Positions 50,991 to 62,316 of a stretch of DNA of 64,000 nt are shown piece after piece. Under the pieces are notes generated by a model. That model was not told the origin of the DNA, did not search any database, and worked only from the letters and a program-made list of their open reading frames with translations. The translations under genes were made by a program, and so were the position numbers. Each line of letters starts with the position of its first letter. Within the stretch, counting starts at the first letter, position 1. This stretch comes from Paramecium tetraurelia (taxonomy: Eukaryota; Ciliophora; Oligohymenophorea; Peniculida; Parameciidae). Where the stretch lies: NCBI RefSeq assembly GCF_000165425.1, contig NW_001799133.1, positions 186,001 to 250,000 on the forward strand. The letters run 5' to 3'.

Positions 50991-51790
50991 ATGGCTTGTT
51001 TTCTCAAATAAAGTGGTCATTTTACATATATTTTAGAGTTTTTGATGCTATATTTCTACATTTTATAAATTTCATAGATTCTGATTTAAAAGGTGAAACA
51101 TTGCCTTAATTAATAAGTAATTCATGTAAATTAAATTAAAAGATTGTTTAAGGAATTGAAATTTAGGTATTAGAGTATTGTAACTTCTTAAACTTTATAA
51201 TCTTTTATTGGTATGGTATTCTATTATCAGTTCAAATATAATTTTAAGATTAATATTCGAGTATTTTTTAGATTTATACTACTTATATGTTTAAGCTAAA
51301 ATAATTAAATCCTGAATCCTTAAATTTTTTTCATTAAATTAATGTCTAATCTTTAGTGATCAATTCAAAGTTCTAAATATAATTGCATAAACTGATTTAA
51401 CTCACGTATTTGCTGGACTATAGGAATAGTTATCAAAATAATATCATACTACTTAAAATGTAATATTAGGATTTTTGAAGAAAAATAATGCCCAAATTTG
51501 TTATTAATATAGATTAAAATATAAAAATATTGTGAATTAAATAAGCTTAAGGCTAGAAATGTTAAGAGTAATTTAATAATTGTTTAATAATGATAAGTTG
51601 ATATATACTCAAGTATTTTGGTTGCAATATCTCAATATTATAGTGAAATCCATATTACAATATAAGGGAATATCAATCTTAATAAATTTCAAGTAAGGAA
51701 ATCTATTTTATTGCTGATATGATTAAAACCTTTATTGATATATTTAATAAACCTTATAACGGTATCAAAAAAATATTAGAAGAAGTCTGA
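50991..51790 (+). CDS. Probable gene, exon structure unresolved
   Basis: Protein-like reading occurs in different plus-strand frames. One begins VFDAIFLHFINFIDSDLKG. A second has DQFKVLNIIAQTDLTHVFAG and QYRLKYKNIVNQISLRLEML. A third ends KEIYFIADMIKTFIDIFNKP with TGA at 51788-51790. I could not link them with convincing 19-34-nt introns, so either the gene is damaged or I missed splice sites. The helical, Leu/Ile-rich composition would fit an armadillo- or HEAT-like protein. The start is unknown. Confidence 0.35.
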
Positions 51791-51849
51791 TATGTTTTTG
51801 ATTAGAAATAATTATATATAAATAAAATTATCAAAATTTTAGGTTTCAG

Positions 51850-53124
51850 TATAAAGTGGGTTTCTACATTTCCTTATGGTACTAGATAATTATGAATAAA
51901 TACAAAAAAGTCTGCAGTTTTCCTGGGAATTAGATTTCCATCTTTTCTAACTTATAAAACACTTGTTTTATTTTGTATGAGAGATTTAAGATTGTTGTAT
52001 AATTAAACTGCTTCCTCTATCTGTGCTTCGACACATTTGTTTTTTGAAAAACTTATTTAACTATTGTATGATTCTTTATGCTAGTGAAACTAATTTAAAT
52101 GAAAAGTTTACATAGGAAGCACTATTATTTTTAGTTGAATTACATTCCAAAGGTATTGAATTAAATTATACTTTCAAGATGGATTTAACAGGAGTACCTG
52201 TTTTTTTTTCATATGTAGGGGTATCTTATTTAGATTAACTTCTATTAATTTAGATAATAGGTTTTGGTATTTTTCTTTCGCTTTGAACAATTTTGTTGGA
52301 AGTTTCTTTATTTTCGGATTCGATTGTATTTGTCTTATTGATTGATTGATTGATTTTCTTTTCAGATGCACTTCTTAACTATAAAAAATTATAATGTGTC
52401 TTTGAGGATTAAGGTAGTTTTTTAAGACTAGAGCTTCTTATGACTCCTTTAAAGCATTCAGCCTTTTTAGTGTAAGATGCATCAGAAATACGCGATTCTT
52501 TACTTGATGGTCTTTGTCTCAATTCATAGTATGGTTTTGACTGTTGTTGCTGTAGTGAGCTAGGTCTTGAATTAGATTTAGTTAGAGATTCTTTAAGATT
52601 TCTTGATTGCTGAGATAATTGAGATTTATTTAACGATTTTTCATTTTTAAAGTCTTTGGTTTCTCTAGTTAATCTTTAAATTTCAAGATCCAGATTACCT
52701 ATATCTCTAAGTAACATCTTTTTAACGCCTGGCTTTTGTGATTTATCAATTAAAGGAGATTATTCAGGAGGAATTGGATCCACAGGTTATTAGATTTCAT
52801 ATTCGATTTCTTATTCTTAAGGAGGCCCTTGGTTTAGTAAAGGTGATTCTTCTTTATGAATTTATAATTTGATGGATGACTTTTTAGATGGTTGAGATGA
52901 TTGCTTTTTATTAGGATTAAAGACTATAAATTCTTGCTGATTAGACTAATGTTGTTATGATTTGGATTGCTTTTTATTTTTTTAACTATTTGCATTTTGG
53001 TATTGTTCTTACAAATTACCTAATATTTATTATTTTCTTAAGTAAATTTGGATGTGTACCTTAATTCGAATTGAGCTGCAGCTTCTTCTTCACTTAATTT
53101 ACTATATCTGCCTTATTCTGCCAT
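51850..53124 (-). CDS. Ser/Gln/Lys-rich low-complexity protein
   Basis: The N-terminus MAEQGRYSKLSEEEAAAQFE is followed, after a 23-nt intron, by a long low-complexity region rich in Ser, Gln, Lys and Pro (SQPSKSSIKLQIHKEESP, PVDPIPPEQSPLIDKSQ). A more ordered C-terminus follows (QIEEAVQLYNNLKSLIQ and LIPRKTADFFVFIHNYLVP). The 3' end is not certain: the frame stays open past 51850 without a clear TGA, so I give an approximate end. No known domain is seen. A cytoskeletal or signalling scaffold is possible. Confidence 0.5.
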
Positions 53125-53192
53125 TCAGTTAAATAAATTAATAAGTAAATCGAGAGTAATATAAATACAATCCGTTTTTATTATAATAAAAA

Positions 53193-56100
53193 ATGGTCAA
53201 ATAATGCTTACTATTAATCACTATATTAGTGATTGCCCACAGTATGAATTATGGTACGGTTTTGATTCAAAATGAGGGGGGAGGACAAATTTAAACAAAA
53301 GTAATTCATTGATAAATTTAAGGAAATACTCTTCTCAAAACCTTTTTAGTAGATCCCTTAAGTGGCCATTGCACTTCTTAATGGTCATGGAGATATCTTT
53401 GCAGAAATTCATGATATTAATCAAGAAGGTACACAAGTATCAATCTAAATAAGGATTCTCAATATAAATGATGGCATCCAATGAGATTGAGGCAGAATTT
53501 GCCTATTTAGCCATAGAAAATGATGAGAACTATCAAATTGAATGTTTTAATCGAATTGATGTTGGAAATGAGATACAATTTCCATTAATCATCTAGAAAC
53601 CAAGATTTATTGGTGTTTTGGCTACAAATACTCATGAGAACAATTTCAATATTGGTATTCAATTATTTTATTTGCAAAGATTTACTTGATGGCAATCTCA
53701 TTGTTGATAATGATGGAAAATTGAATATGTGTATAATCATCACAAATGAGGAGCAACCAATAGATTTGATTGGATATTAGAATTACTAGGAGCAAGAGGC
53801 TGCTGAATTTCATTCATTTAAAAAACAGAATGCCATGTAACTCTTAAATAATTAATTCAGCTTAGGAGCTTAGTATAAGCTCAACAATCCCTTGAAATAA
53901 CCCATTTAGATTAACGCAAATCTTTTGAAATTTGGCACCATTAATCTATTGAAATCATTAAGGATTCCTATGAAGAAGTAAATCCAACTAATCAATCAAT
54001 TGAAATTGTGAGTGAAGACTAACCCAAACAAACAGAATTCAAATAATAAGAATCTATAGAAATATTTAAATTGGATGATCAAGATTCACAATCAAATTCT
54101 GATTAAAATTTAATTGCTCAAGATATTCAACTAGACAATGTAGATGAGACTAATAATAATTAATTCGAAGATGTTAAATTTGAAGATCCTTCAAAAGTTG
54201 ATTAATTGACATAACAGTAATCAACTGTAGCTACATCTAATTAAATGGAAGATATCACATTAAATCTTGATTCTGAATCAGGAAATTAATAATCTGAGAC
54301 AATAACTCTTAATGATTAACAATCATCCAATTAATCAACTTAAGAACTATAAGAAAATAATTAATAATAATAGATAGAAGATGTGAAATTAGTGAATGAA
54401 GAATCTGTAAATAATGAAAATTCTTAAGAAATTAGGTTGACCACTGATGAGGTTCAAATAATAGAACCAAAAAATGAGTCAGTACAAAACTAAGACGAAT
54501 AATTAGTTATTAATAATGAATAAGATGTTCAAGTCTAAACAGATATAATTGATTAATAAAATTAAGATTAAGATGCTTCTAGTTTATAATCTGAGGTTGC
54601 AATCAATAATAATGATTAAGTACTCCATTAAGAAGATATTAAATTGGATTATTTGGATAATGATAATGCAAATTAATAAGGGGAATCAAAATAAGAAATC
54701 TAAACTGAAGATATCAAATTAGATGATACTGATGTTTCTTCAATTAATGCTTAGGATATTCCACAATAATAGGATGCTATAGATATCTAAAATGATTAAT
54801 TATCTATTTAACCAGAGGCTAAACCAATTGAGGACACTACAGAAGATGTAGTTGTTCATGTTGATGAGGTTAAGATTGAAAATGTGAAGATTTCTGAGGC
54901 GAATTTGGATGACATAAGTACAGATTCATAAGTGTAAGAGGATAATACAGAATAAATATAACAAGAGAAAGAGGATAATACAGCATATATATAAGATGAT
55001 ATAGTGGATAATACTTAATAAGATAATACTGAATAAATTCAAGATAATAGTAATGATAATTAAATAACAGATCAATCTGAAGATATTTCTGTTGATCCAG
55101 ATGCCTTTTCAGAACCTTAATAAAAAGTAACTTAAATTAATGATGATCTTCAAAAACAAGAATCAGATATTGATGAGATGATTAAATTTGCATAAGAATT
55201 AAAAGAAGAAGCGAAAAAATTAAAGAATAAAAGCAGAAATGAAAGACAATAAGGAAAATTAGATATTATGGAACAAGCCACTGTTTTAGAGAAGGAAGTT
55301 GACAAATTAGAAAATTAAAGTGAAGAACCTCAGGTTGTAGAAGATTAAATCAGTTTGGATGTTAATTCTGGTTACGATGATTAAAAGGATATTTAAATTT
55401 AATAGCCTTAGGAAGAATAACAACCCCCAATCATATATTTGAATGATGGTGGACTCAATCCTGAGCAATAGTTAATAACATAGGAAATCATAGAAGAAGA
55501 TAAAGTTATGAACACAGAAAACTAATTATAAGAAGTAGTTGACTAATAATTATAATAATAAGAGCAATAGATTGAAAGTACACCTGAAATTGAAGATGAG
55601 GATATCTAAATTATTGATGCTTCCATCAAATTAGACGAGGATCATCAAGAGATGGAAATATATCAATCTGACTAAGTTGAAGTCATTCCAGAATAAGTTG
55701 AACCTTAAATTGAAGAGGATCTATAAATTGAATAATAATCCCAAGAATAAGTTGAAGTAGAAGTAGAAGTAGAACCTTAAGAAGAGAATGTTCAGGAATA
55801 AGAAACTACAAAAGAAGAAGGGGCTATTGAAATTGGATTAACAACAGAAGAAGGAGAAGCATTTATTAGAAAACCTAAGAAGTCTGATTTCTTAAGAGAG
55901 AAGCAAAGATTAAAGGATAAATTGACTAATGTTATTAGAGATTTCAAATTGGACTCTGTTTAAAGCAATACTTTAGATTCTGTTGTTGAGGGGGACAAAT
56001 AATACTCTTTGATTATTGATAGATTAGATGTACCTGAAAATAATGAATAAGTTATTGTGTTGAAAGATGAGGATTATGAATAAACTCAAATTGAGCCAGA

Positions 56101-57383
56101 ACCAGAATAAGAGGTCAAATAACTTGGTGATTATTTAGAAGCTGTGGAACCAAATTTAGAAAATGTTAATTTTATCTATGATGATGAATAACAATAGGAA
56201 TAATAAACAATTGAAATTGAAGATATCAAATTAAATGATGACACAAATGAAGAAACTAATTACAAAATTGTTGAGGCTAAAGATGATGAACTTGCTGATA
56301 CTACATTAGATACATTAGAATCTATTGATGATTCATAATAGTAGTAATTATTATCAACTGATGTTGCTGTTACTGCCGAAGAAACATCTGCTTCTAATGT
56401 TGAAAATTAAAGTGATGATGAAAATAATATTTCTTTTGATGAATTCTAAAAGGAACTTGAAGTCTTAGCTAATACTGTTGGTAATATCAAATAAGAAAAT
56501 GTGGAAACATAAAAATCTAGTGACTATATTGTTGTAAATGACAATAGTTAAATTTATGAAGCCACTTATGATGAATAAAGCAATGAATTATAATAAGAAG
56601 ATGAACCATAAATTTAAGAGGACCAATAGCAATACTATCAAGGATTGGAAGATGATTAAAATACATAGGTTGATATCGAGCAACTTGAAAATTAAGATGA
56701 TTTGCCATAAGAATAATAAGAAGCTGAATAAGTATTTGATGTTCCAGAATAAGAAGTCATCTAAGAATAATAATCTGATGATTAATTCTTTGACAATGAA
56801 TAATCCACAGATGATTAAATGCAATAAGTTGAAACATATGACAATGCTGAACCCCAAGATTAATATCTAACGATTGACAATCTGGTGAAGGATAGTTCAG
56901 CAATTGAAGAGGTGTATGATTAGGCACCATAATATTATGATGAATCAGATACTTAATCAAGTGAATAATAAACATAAAATGTAGTTGAAAACTCATTAGA
57001 AAAAGATTATGATATTTCTGAATAACAATAATAAGATCAGAAATTTTAAGAATAATAACAAAGTGAGAACAGTTAATAACAGGAATAAGATTTTGTAGTT
57101 ATGAAGGCGGATTAATTTTAACCTAAGTAATAGAATGAAAATAAATAATAAGAATAATAATCCGATATCCAACAGATAGATGACATATATTCAGAAACTC
57201 CTAGGGACGAAAATGAAATAGACATCATCGTTGATGTTGCAAATCAATATGATGATTAACCATAATTAAATGAATAGGATTATGATTATGGAGACAATTT
57301 TGAAATTCAATAACCTAGTAAAAATCAAGTTGAATAAAAACCATAGCAATAATAATAATAATTATAATAATAATAAGAATAGC

Positions 57384-57425
<42 letters not shown>

Positions 57426-58632
57426 TATAATAAGATTCTATATCAAGCAAGAAACAAAAATAACAAATTTAACATTCAATTACTATTTCTCATAATGTTT
57501 AAGAAAGTAATAATAAGTAAATTGATAGATCTATTGAAATATAACATGAAGATAATTCTCTAAAAATAGAGCATCCCATCAGTTAAGAGGAATTAAGAAA
57601 AGACTTAAAAGAATAACTAAAATAAGAACTCAAAGAAGAATTAAAATAAGAAATTAAATAAGAAATTTAAGAATCCCACAATAGAAGAAAATCTCCAAGT
57701 CTTGTTATAGAAGAAAACGTGGCCAAGGATCCTGAAAGACCTGCTTAGAAAGCCATAAACAGTTTTAACAAACTGTTAAATGATGTTGTAGATGACACTT
57801 TAAAGGAGGATGATGGAAAACATTACTAGAAATTGCCAATAGTGGATGTGAAGAAAGAGTCTTTTAATAAAGTTGAACCAAAGATTGAATAAGGAATTGA
57901 AGACCTAAAGAAAGCATTAGGATTAAAAGGAGGAGTAGAAGTTGTTGATAATAATGGTAAGAAGCAAGTGATTAATGTTGATGATCTTAAAAAAGAAAGT
58001 GAGAAATTGTTAACTCGCCCAGAGAGAGACGAAAAAAATGATAGTCCCTAATATGATGAATACTTGAAAAAGGTTACCGAGAAATCTCAGCCAATTAATA
58101 AAGATTAATTTTAAAATTATGAAGAGTAGCATAATCTAAGAAAATAAGAAATTTTAGAGAATATAAAGAGAGAGTTGGAAATAAAGAAAGGTCGTTTCAC
58201 AGTTCCAAATGATTCTCCTCAAGGTATGATAATTATTTATTTCTAAGCAGAATTATCACCTTATGAATTTGAGAGAGTTTATTTGGATTGGGAAAAGAAT
58301 AAATAGGACATCATTCCAAGCATGCTATAACATTCAATAGAATAACCTATGACTTAAGAGTTGCATTCAAATTCAGATGTAGTACATTAAAAATCCACTG
58401 AGAGAGTTTCAAGAAAAGAAGAAGTGGATAAAGAAGTTTAGGAGTTACTTTATGGAAATCAAAAAAATAGGAAATAACAATCAAAATAATCTTCGAAAGG
58501 TATCGATTTTGATTATAAATTTAAGAGTTTAAAGTGGAAGATTTGAGATATATAAAGGATGATCCTCTTTTGGATTCTACTTATAATGGATTTTTATAAG
58601 TGAAGGCAAACTTGAGAAGGAGATAACAGTGA
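53193..58632 (+). CDS. Very large acidic, Gln-rich secreted protein; possible H-type-lectin-like N-terminus
   Basis: A signal peptide (MVKQCLLLITILVIAHS) precedes GGGQIQTKEILFSKPF and PQVAIALLNGHGDIFAEI, a layout reminiscent of H-type lectin domains. From about residue 250 to the end the protein (about 1,760 aa) is Asp/Glu/Gln/Asn-rich with no obvious fold, including a polyQ tract. A C-terminal segment (YEFERVYLDWEKNKQ) and FKVEDLRYIKDDPLLDS look ordered. Introns of 22-26 nt lie near both ends. One A appears missing from an A-run at 53820-53825, since only then does EFHSFKK join TECHVTLKQL. It may be a calcium-binding or cell-surface matrix protein. No membrane span or KDEL-like tail is seen. 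Confidence 0.75.
57347..57432 (+). repeat. Gln-coding AAT/TAA/CAA microsatellite
   Basis: Within the acidic gene, a run of TAA codons with some CAA and TAG encodes about 25 glutamines. In a different frame the same DNA reads as poly-Asn, which is an artefact. Confidence 0.9.
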
Positions 58633-58678
58633 TTAATATAAGTTTATAAATTAACAGAAAATAATATGGAAAGGAAAA

Positions 58679-58945
58679 TCAGCACTTCGAAGGTAAATCC
58701 CATTTCTTTCTTTAAGTAACAGGGTGGTTATCCTTAGTAATTTCTGGTTTTTTTATTTTTTCTTACAAGAACTACATTAAGTCGAAGTGCTATTCATTTC
58801 TAATTTTTGCAAATTCTTCAAGTATGTCATATAAGGAAATATTTTTGAGTGTTTGTGTTACATTTTATTTCTTTTAAACCTTCGGTTTGGCTACAGATGA
58901 AATGGCTGGGATTCTTCTTCTGCAATGAGGACATTGTTGATTCAT
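58679..58945 (-). CDS. Small CPHC-containing protein (88 aa)
   Basis: The ORF MNQQCPHCRRRIPAI... runs without introns to TGA at 58679-58681. The N-terminal C-P-H-C-R-R-R-I resembles the end of a zinc-binding (RING or zinc-ribbon) half-site, followed by a Lys/Gln-rich helical part (LYDILEEFAKIRNEQHFDL). As only one CxxC is present, it may bind zinc as a dimer or be a fragment. The gene is 18 bp downstream of the next minus-strand gene. Family unknown. Confidence 0.55.
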
Positions 58946-58963
58946 AAGATAATATAATTAATT

Positions 58964-59362
58964 TCATTGTTGAATTGTTTCTTTAATTTATTATTCAAGT
59001 CCCTAGGTCACATATGTCAACTTAACATTATTCGGTAATTGCACACAGTAAATGGTTACAGCAATCATGTTAGGGTTGAATCTGGGATAAAAAAAGGCTT
59101 GCACTCCACAGGTTTTACAAAAGTAATGTTTAGCCTTGTATATATAATCTGTCATTCTTACTTGTTTAGTATTGAAGGTATAGAGAGTAAGCTCTTCCAT
59201 ACTTGTGAGCAATTTAAATTTGGAATTGTCTATCAACACATGATGATTTTGTTTCATTTTGCAAATTGAGCAATGACATCTGATTACTTCCAACTCAAGA
59301 GGTCCTTAAAATTCAAATTGAACCTTTTGGCAATGACAACTACCTTAAAATTATTATTCCAT
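58964..59362 (-). CDS. CENP-V/GFA-type zinc protein (Mss4-like fold)
   Basis: The N-terminus reads QGSCHCQKVQFEFQGPLE, the typical GSCHCGxVxFE motif, followed by IRCHCSICKMKQ and KHYFCKTCGVQAFFYPRFNP. These cysteine pairs hold zinc in glutathione-dependent formaldehyde-activating enzyme (GFA) and CENP-V relatives. About 132 aa without introns is typical. The true reaction is unknown for most family members. Its start codon is 18 bp from that of the divergent gene. Confidence 0.93.
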
Positions 59363-59380
59363 TTTCTTATTTTATTATAT

Positions 59381-60036
59381 ATGTATTCAGTGAGCTAAAT
59401 TTCTAAATCTGATCCAACCCGTTATGGTGATTCGTTTAAGCCAACTGCAAGAAAAGTGACCCATCGTTTACTTTCGCATTGTGATAATGAGGGGAATCTT
59501 AAGAAAATTGATTTTGCTTTGGCAGGCAATGGCAAACATCTCCCAGATTATAACACAAAATCAACCTAATTGGAAACAAAGTAAATAGAACCATTCAAAA
59601 TCAAGGATTTTATACCTTAGATCAATCCAACCATCAAATAAGAATTGAGTCGTCTAAATAAGAATAACTTTTTAGACTTTTTATTAATTCAGAAGGCTGG
59701 CAGAGTAATATGATAAATATTTATTGTTAGTAAGGGGATCAAAAGTTCTTCGATCTATTAATTTAATAATACAATTTTGATCCGTTTAAGAAAACCTTGA
59801 AGATACATGACAATAAATAATAAATTCAATATCTTCAAAAACGAGATGAAAGAGAAGAGCAAATAGCATAGTAGATTAAGCAATTTTATAAGCACATGCA
59901 ACACAAAAGGAGTGGCACGATTAATGAATAGCCTTTAGACCGTATGATCATAGAAAAAAATAATTATTTGATCCAAAAACTACCACGCTTTAGAGCTAAG
60001 TTAGAGGCTTTGTAAGGAAAAAATGATAATATATGA
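59381..60036 (+). CDS. Hypothetical protein, divergent partner of the GFA gene
   Basis: One 26-nt intron (GTAATATG...TTGTTAG) joins two exons to about 209 residues. The N-terminus is basic and hydrophilic (SDPTRYGDSFKPTARK), the middle has FDLLIQQYNFDPFKK, and the C-terminus is helical (KRDEREEQIAQQIKQFYKHM). No domain is recognised. The stop TGA at 60034-60036 directly abuts the stop of the convergent gene. Confidence 0.65.
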
Positions 60037-60456
60037 TCAAATTATAGTAGAAGTAGTGTATTTATGACTTGGGAGGTAACCATGGTTTCGACGAATAATT
60101 TTTTCGATTTCAAATATCACATGTATGTCTGTGTTTCGATTCTTAGGTTTAGCACGATGAGGTTTCATTTTTATTAATGAAAGTTACGGCAAAAAATGCT
60201 TTTCATTTGGAGATTCCTTTATCTTTATGAATTTGTTTATATATTGTTATTTCACAGCTTGTCTTGGCGATATACTATTCAATTTTAACTTAGGTAGTTC
60301 ACTTCTCTTTGCTGTTAATATAGATTGTATTGTATGATGAGTTTCTTTATTTTCTGTCTTCTCTTTATGTAATGGTACAGTCATTTAACTATGATATCGT
60401 TAGCGAGGTCTATAATCATCACTGCACCAAGGACCTAAGTCTTCATCAAAATACAT
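60037..60456 (-). CDS. Hypothetical basic protein (139 aa)
   Basis: A single frame without introns begins MYFDEDLGPWCSDDYRPRQR, continues with Thr/His-rich and basic segments (ISPRQAVKQQYINKFIKI, KMKPHRAKPKNRNTD), and ends at TGA complementary to 60037-60039. Mixed codon use supports real coding. Family unknown. The 3' ends of this gene and its neighbour touch. Confidence 0.6.
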
Positions 60457-60788
60457 TTAGTAATCAAATTATTAATATTTATTCTGAAAATTTCGATTGT
60501 TATTTATTTCCCAATCATTTGATTATTCTACATATATTGCCGAGTAACTCAAGATTGTAAATAAATAGAATCAACAGAATAAAAATATGAAATAATTTAA
60601 AAGCTCAATTTTGATGAATGCAAAAAACAAATAAACGATTGTATTCACTGACTATTTAACTATCAATTAAAATTGACTTATTTGTTTTAATATTAATTTT
60701 GTAATAGTTAGTCTAATCACATGCTTATCATTATATTAAGAAATTAACATAAATTAAATATTTATATAACAGCAATATATTTTGAATA
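60457..60788. other. Divergent promoter interval
   Basis: About 330 bp between two divergent starts. It contains AT-rich sequence with several TAATATTAAT-like stretches. No ORF or repeat is supported. Confidence 0.35.
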
Positions 60789-62286
60789 ATGATGAGTTTA
60801 GATGAGATGGAATCACTTGCTAATTCATTTCGCAGAAAACCTAAGAAAAATTAGTCTATATAAATATAAACAGATGAAACAATTGCTACGATAGAAATTT
60901 TAGAATCAGATATGAATAAATTCAGAATTGAAAATTTGAGGCTTTAACAATAGATAAAGTAATTACAAGAGAGTTTAGTTCATTGTTCTGTCAATGTAAC
61001 AAATACATCTTCTAAATTTATGTTGCCAAGCGAATTTAAATTAAAATATGAAAATATGGTCAAGGAAACACTCCCATCAGCTTTTGGCTATCTATTTGAT
61101 TAACCAAAAGTGCTAGTCTAAGTTGTTCAATAGAGTTGTCTCTTTTTAGAATAAGTGATCAGAGAAGAACTGAACAATAAGACATTATAAGTTGCTTCAA
61201 TACTTGGAATAAATTGTTAAGGATTATTCAGTCTTTTATAAAAGTTATATTAGGATAATTACTAAAGTGTTTTGGGTTTCAATGATATAACAATAAGCAA
61301 ATTAAAATCGCATTTAAAATTGAATATCAAAGACATAGATGAATTTATAGAGGAGGAAAACGATGATTTGATTGAATGGATGAAATAATATTGGCTATTG
61401 TTATCATATATCATTCTGAGTGATTAAGAGATTAACATCGGTTTTAGTAGAGTGATATACGAAGTAGTGTCATATCAAAAGAATGAATATTATTGTGTAG
61501 ATGGATTTGGTAAAGAAGGAGCTAAAAGTTTAGTGATACTCCCACCAATTATGAGAAAGAATCAATCATTCAATGGAGTCAAACATGCAGTATTAATATT
61601 ATCAAACAATTTTGATTGCTCAATATTTAGTTAAGAGAATAATCTGCAAGATACAATTTAAGAATTGAAATCTTATAATTCACCTAAATAACTAACTATT
61701 CCTTAAGAAACAAGAGTGGTTGAGGAGACTAAGAGAAGTAGTTTACAATACAGTGCAAGAGAGAATACATTTTAAAGTCAGGGATCTGAAAAATTTGATA
61801 CTTTTGAGGAGTACAGGATTAAACCATTATAAAAGTAACCTTTAAAATCAATGAAGGAGACTCTATCTAAATTAAATTAATATAATAATAGCAGCAATAA
61901 TTAATCATTCAAAGAGATTTCAAAACTGCTTAAGTAAGATTCGAAGGACAATAATAAATTTAGGTAAATTATTACTCATATTTAGTTAGTTAAACTATAT
62001 TCAAAGTAAGATTAGTGACAGCAATTGGAGCAGGATTCTAGCTAATAAAAGAAATAAAGAAAATCATCAGCTTCTCAATTAATCTTAGTATTAACAACCT
62101 TAATTAACAATCCAATAATTTCTCAAGAAAATCTAGATAGATTTCTCTCGTCCTTTGAAGAGTCGACATGATGAGTCAAAATTCATTAAATCACAATAAG
62201 ATAGTTTCAGATAGAGAGCTCAGTCGAATGATGGAAAATTTGTTAAATATTATAATGATTCCTTTAATTAGAAATCTAATAATTGA
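60789..62286 (+). CDS. Hypothetical coiled-coil protein
   Basis: About 490 residues. The N-terminus is basic (SFRRKPKKNQSIQIQTDE) and a short coiled coil follows (EILESDMNKFRIENLRLQQQ). Then comes a compact helical domain with LPSEFKLKYENMVKETLPS, AFGYLFDQPKVLVQVVQQS, EFIEEENDDLIEWMKQYW and FSRVIYEVVSYQKNEYYCVD. The last third is low-complexity Ser/Gln/Lys. A 22-nt intron (GTAAATTATTACTCATATTTAG) is near the 3' end. The domain looks conserved but I cannot name it. Two ATGs are adjacent at 60789-60794 and either may be used. Confidence 0.65.
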
Positions 62287-62316
62287 TTTACTATTATAAT
62301 TAATTATAACAGCTAA

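Noticed and set aside
56538-56870. Plus and minus ORFs of about 90-110 codons in the acidic gene
   Set aside because: They are low-complexity shadows of the repetitive coding sequence of the gene at 53193-58632.
57270-57563. Standard-code ORF with a long poly-Asn run
   Set aside because: It is an out-of-frame reading of the glutamine-coding repeat in the large acidic gene. The true frame is open for thousands of bases in the ciliate code.
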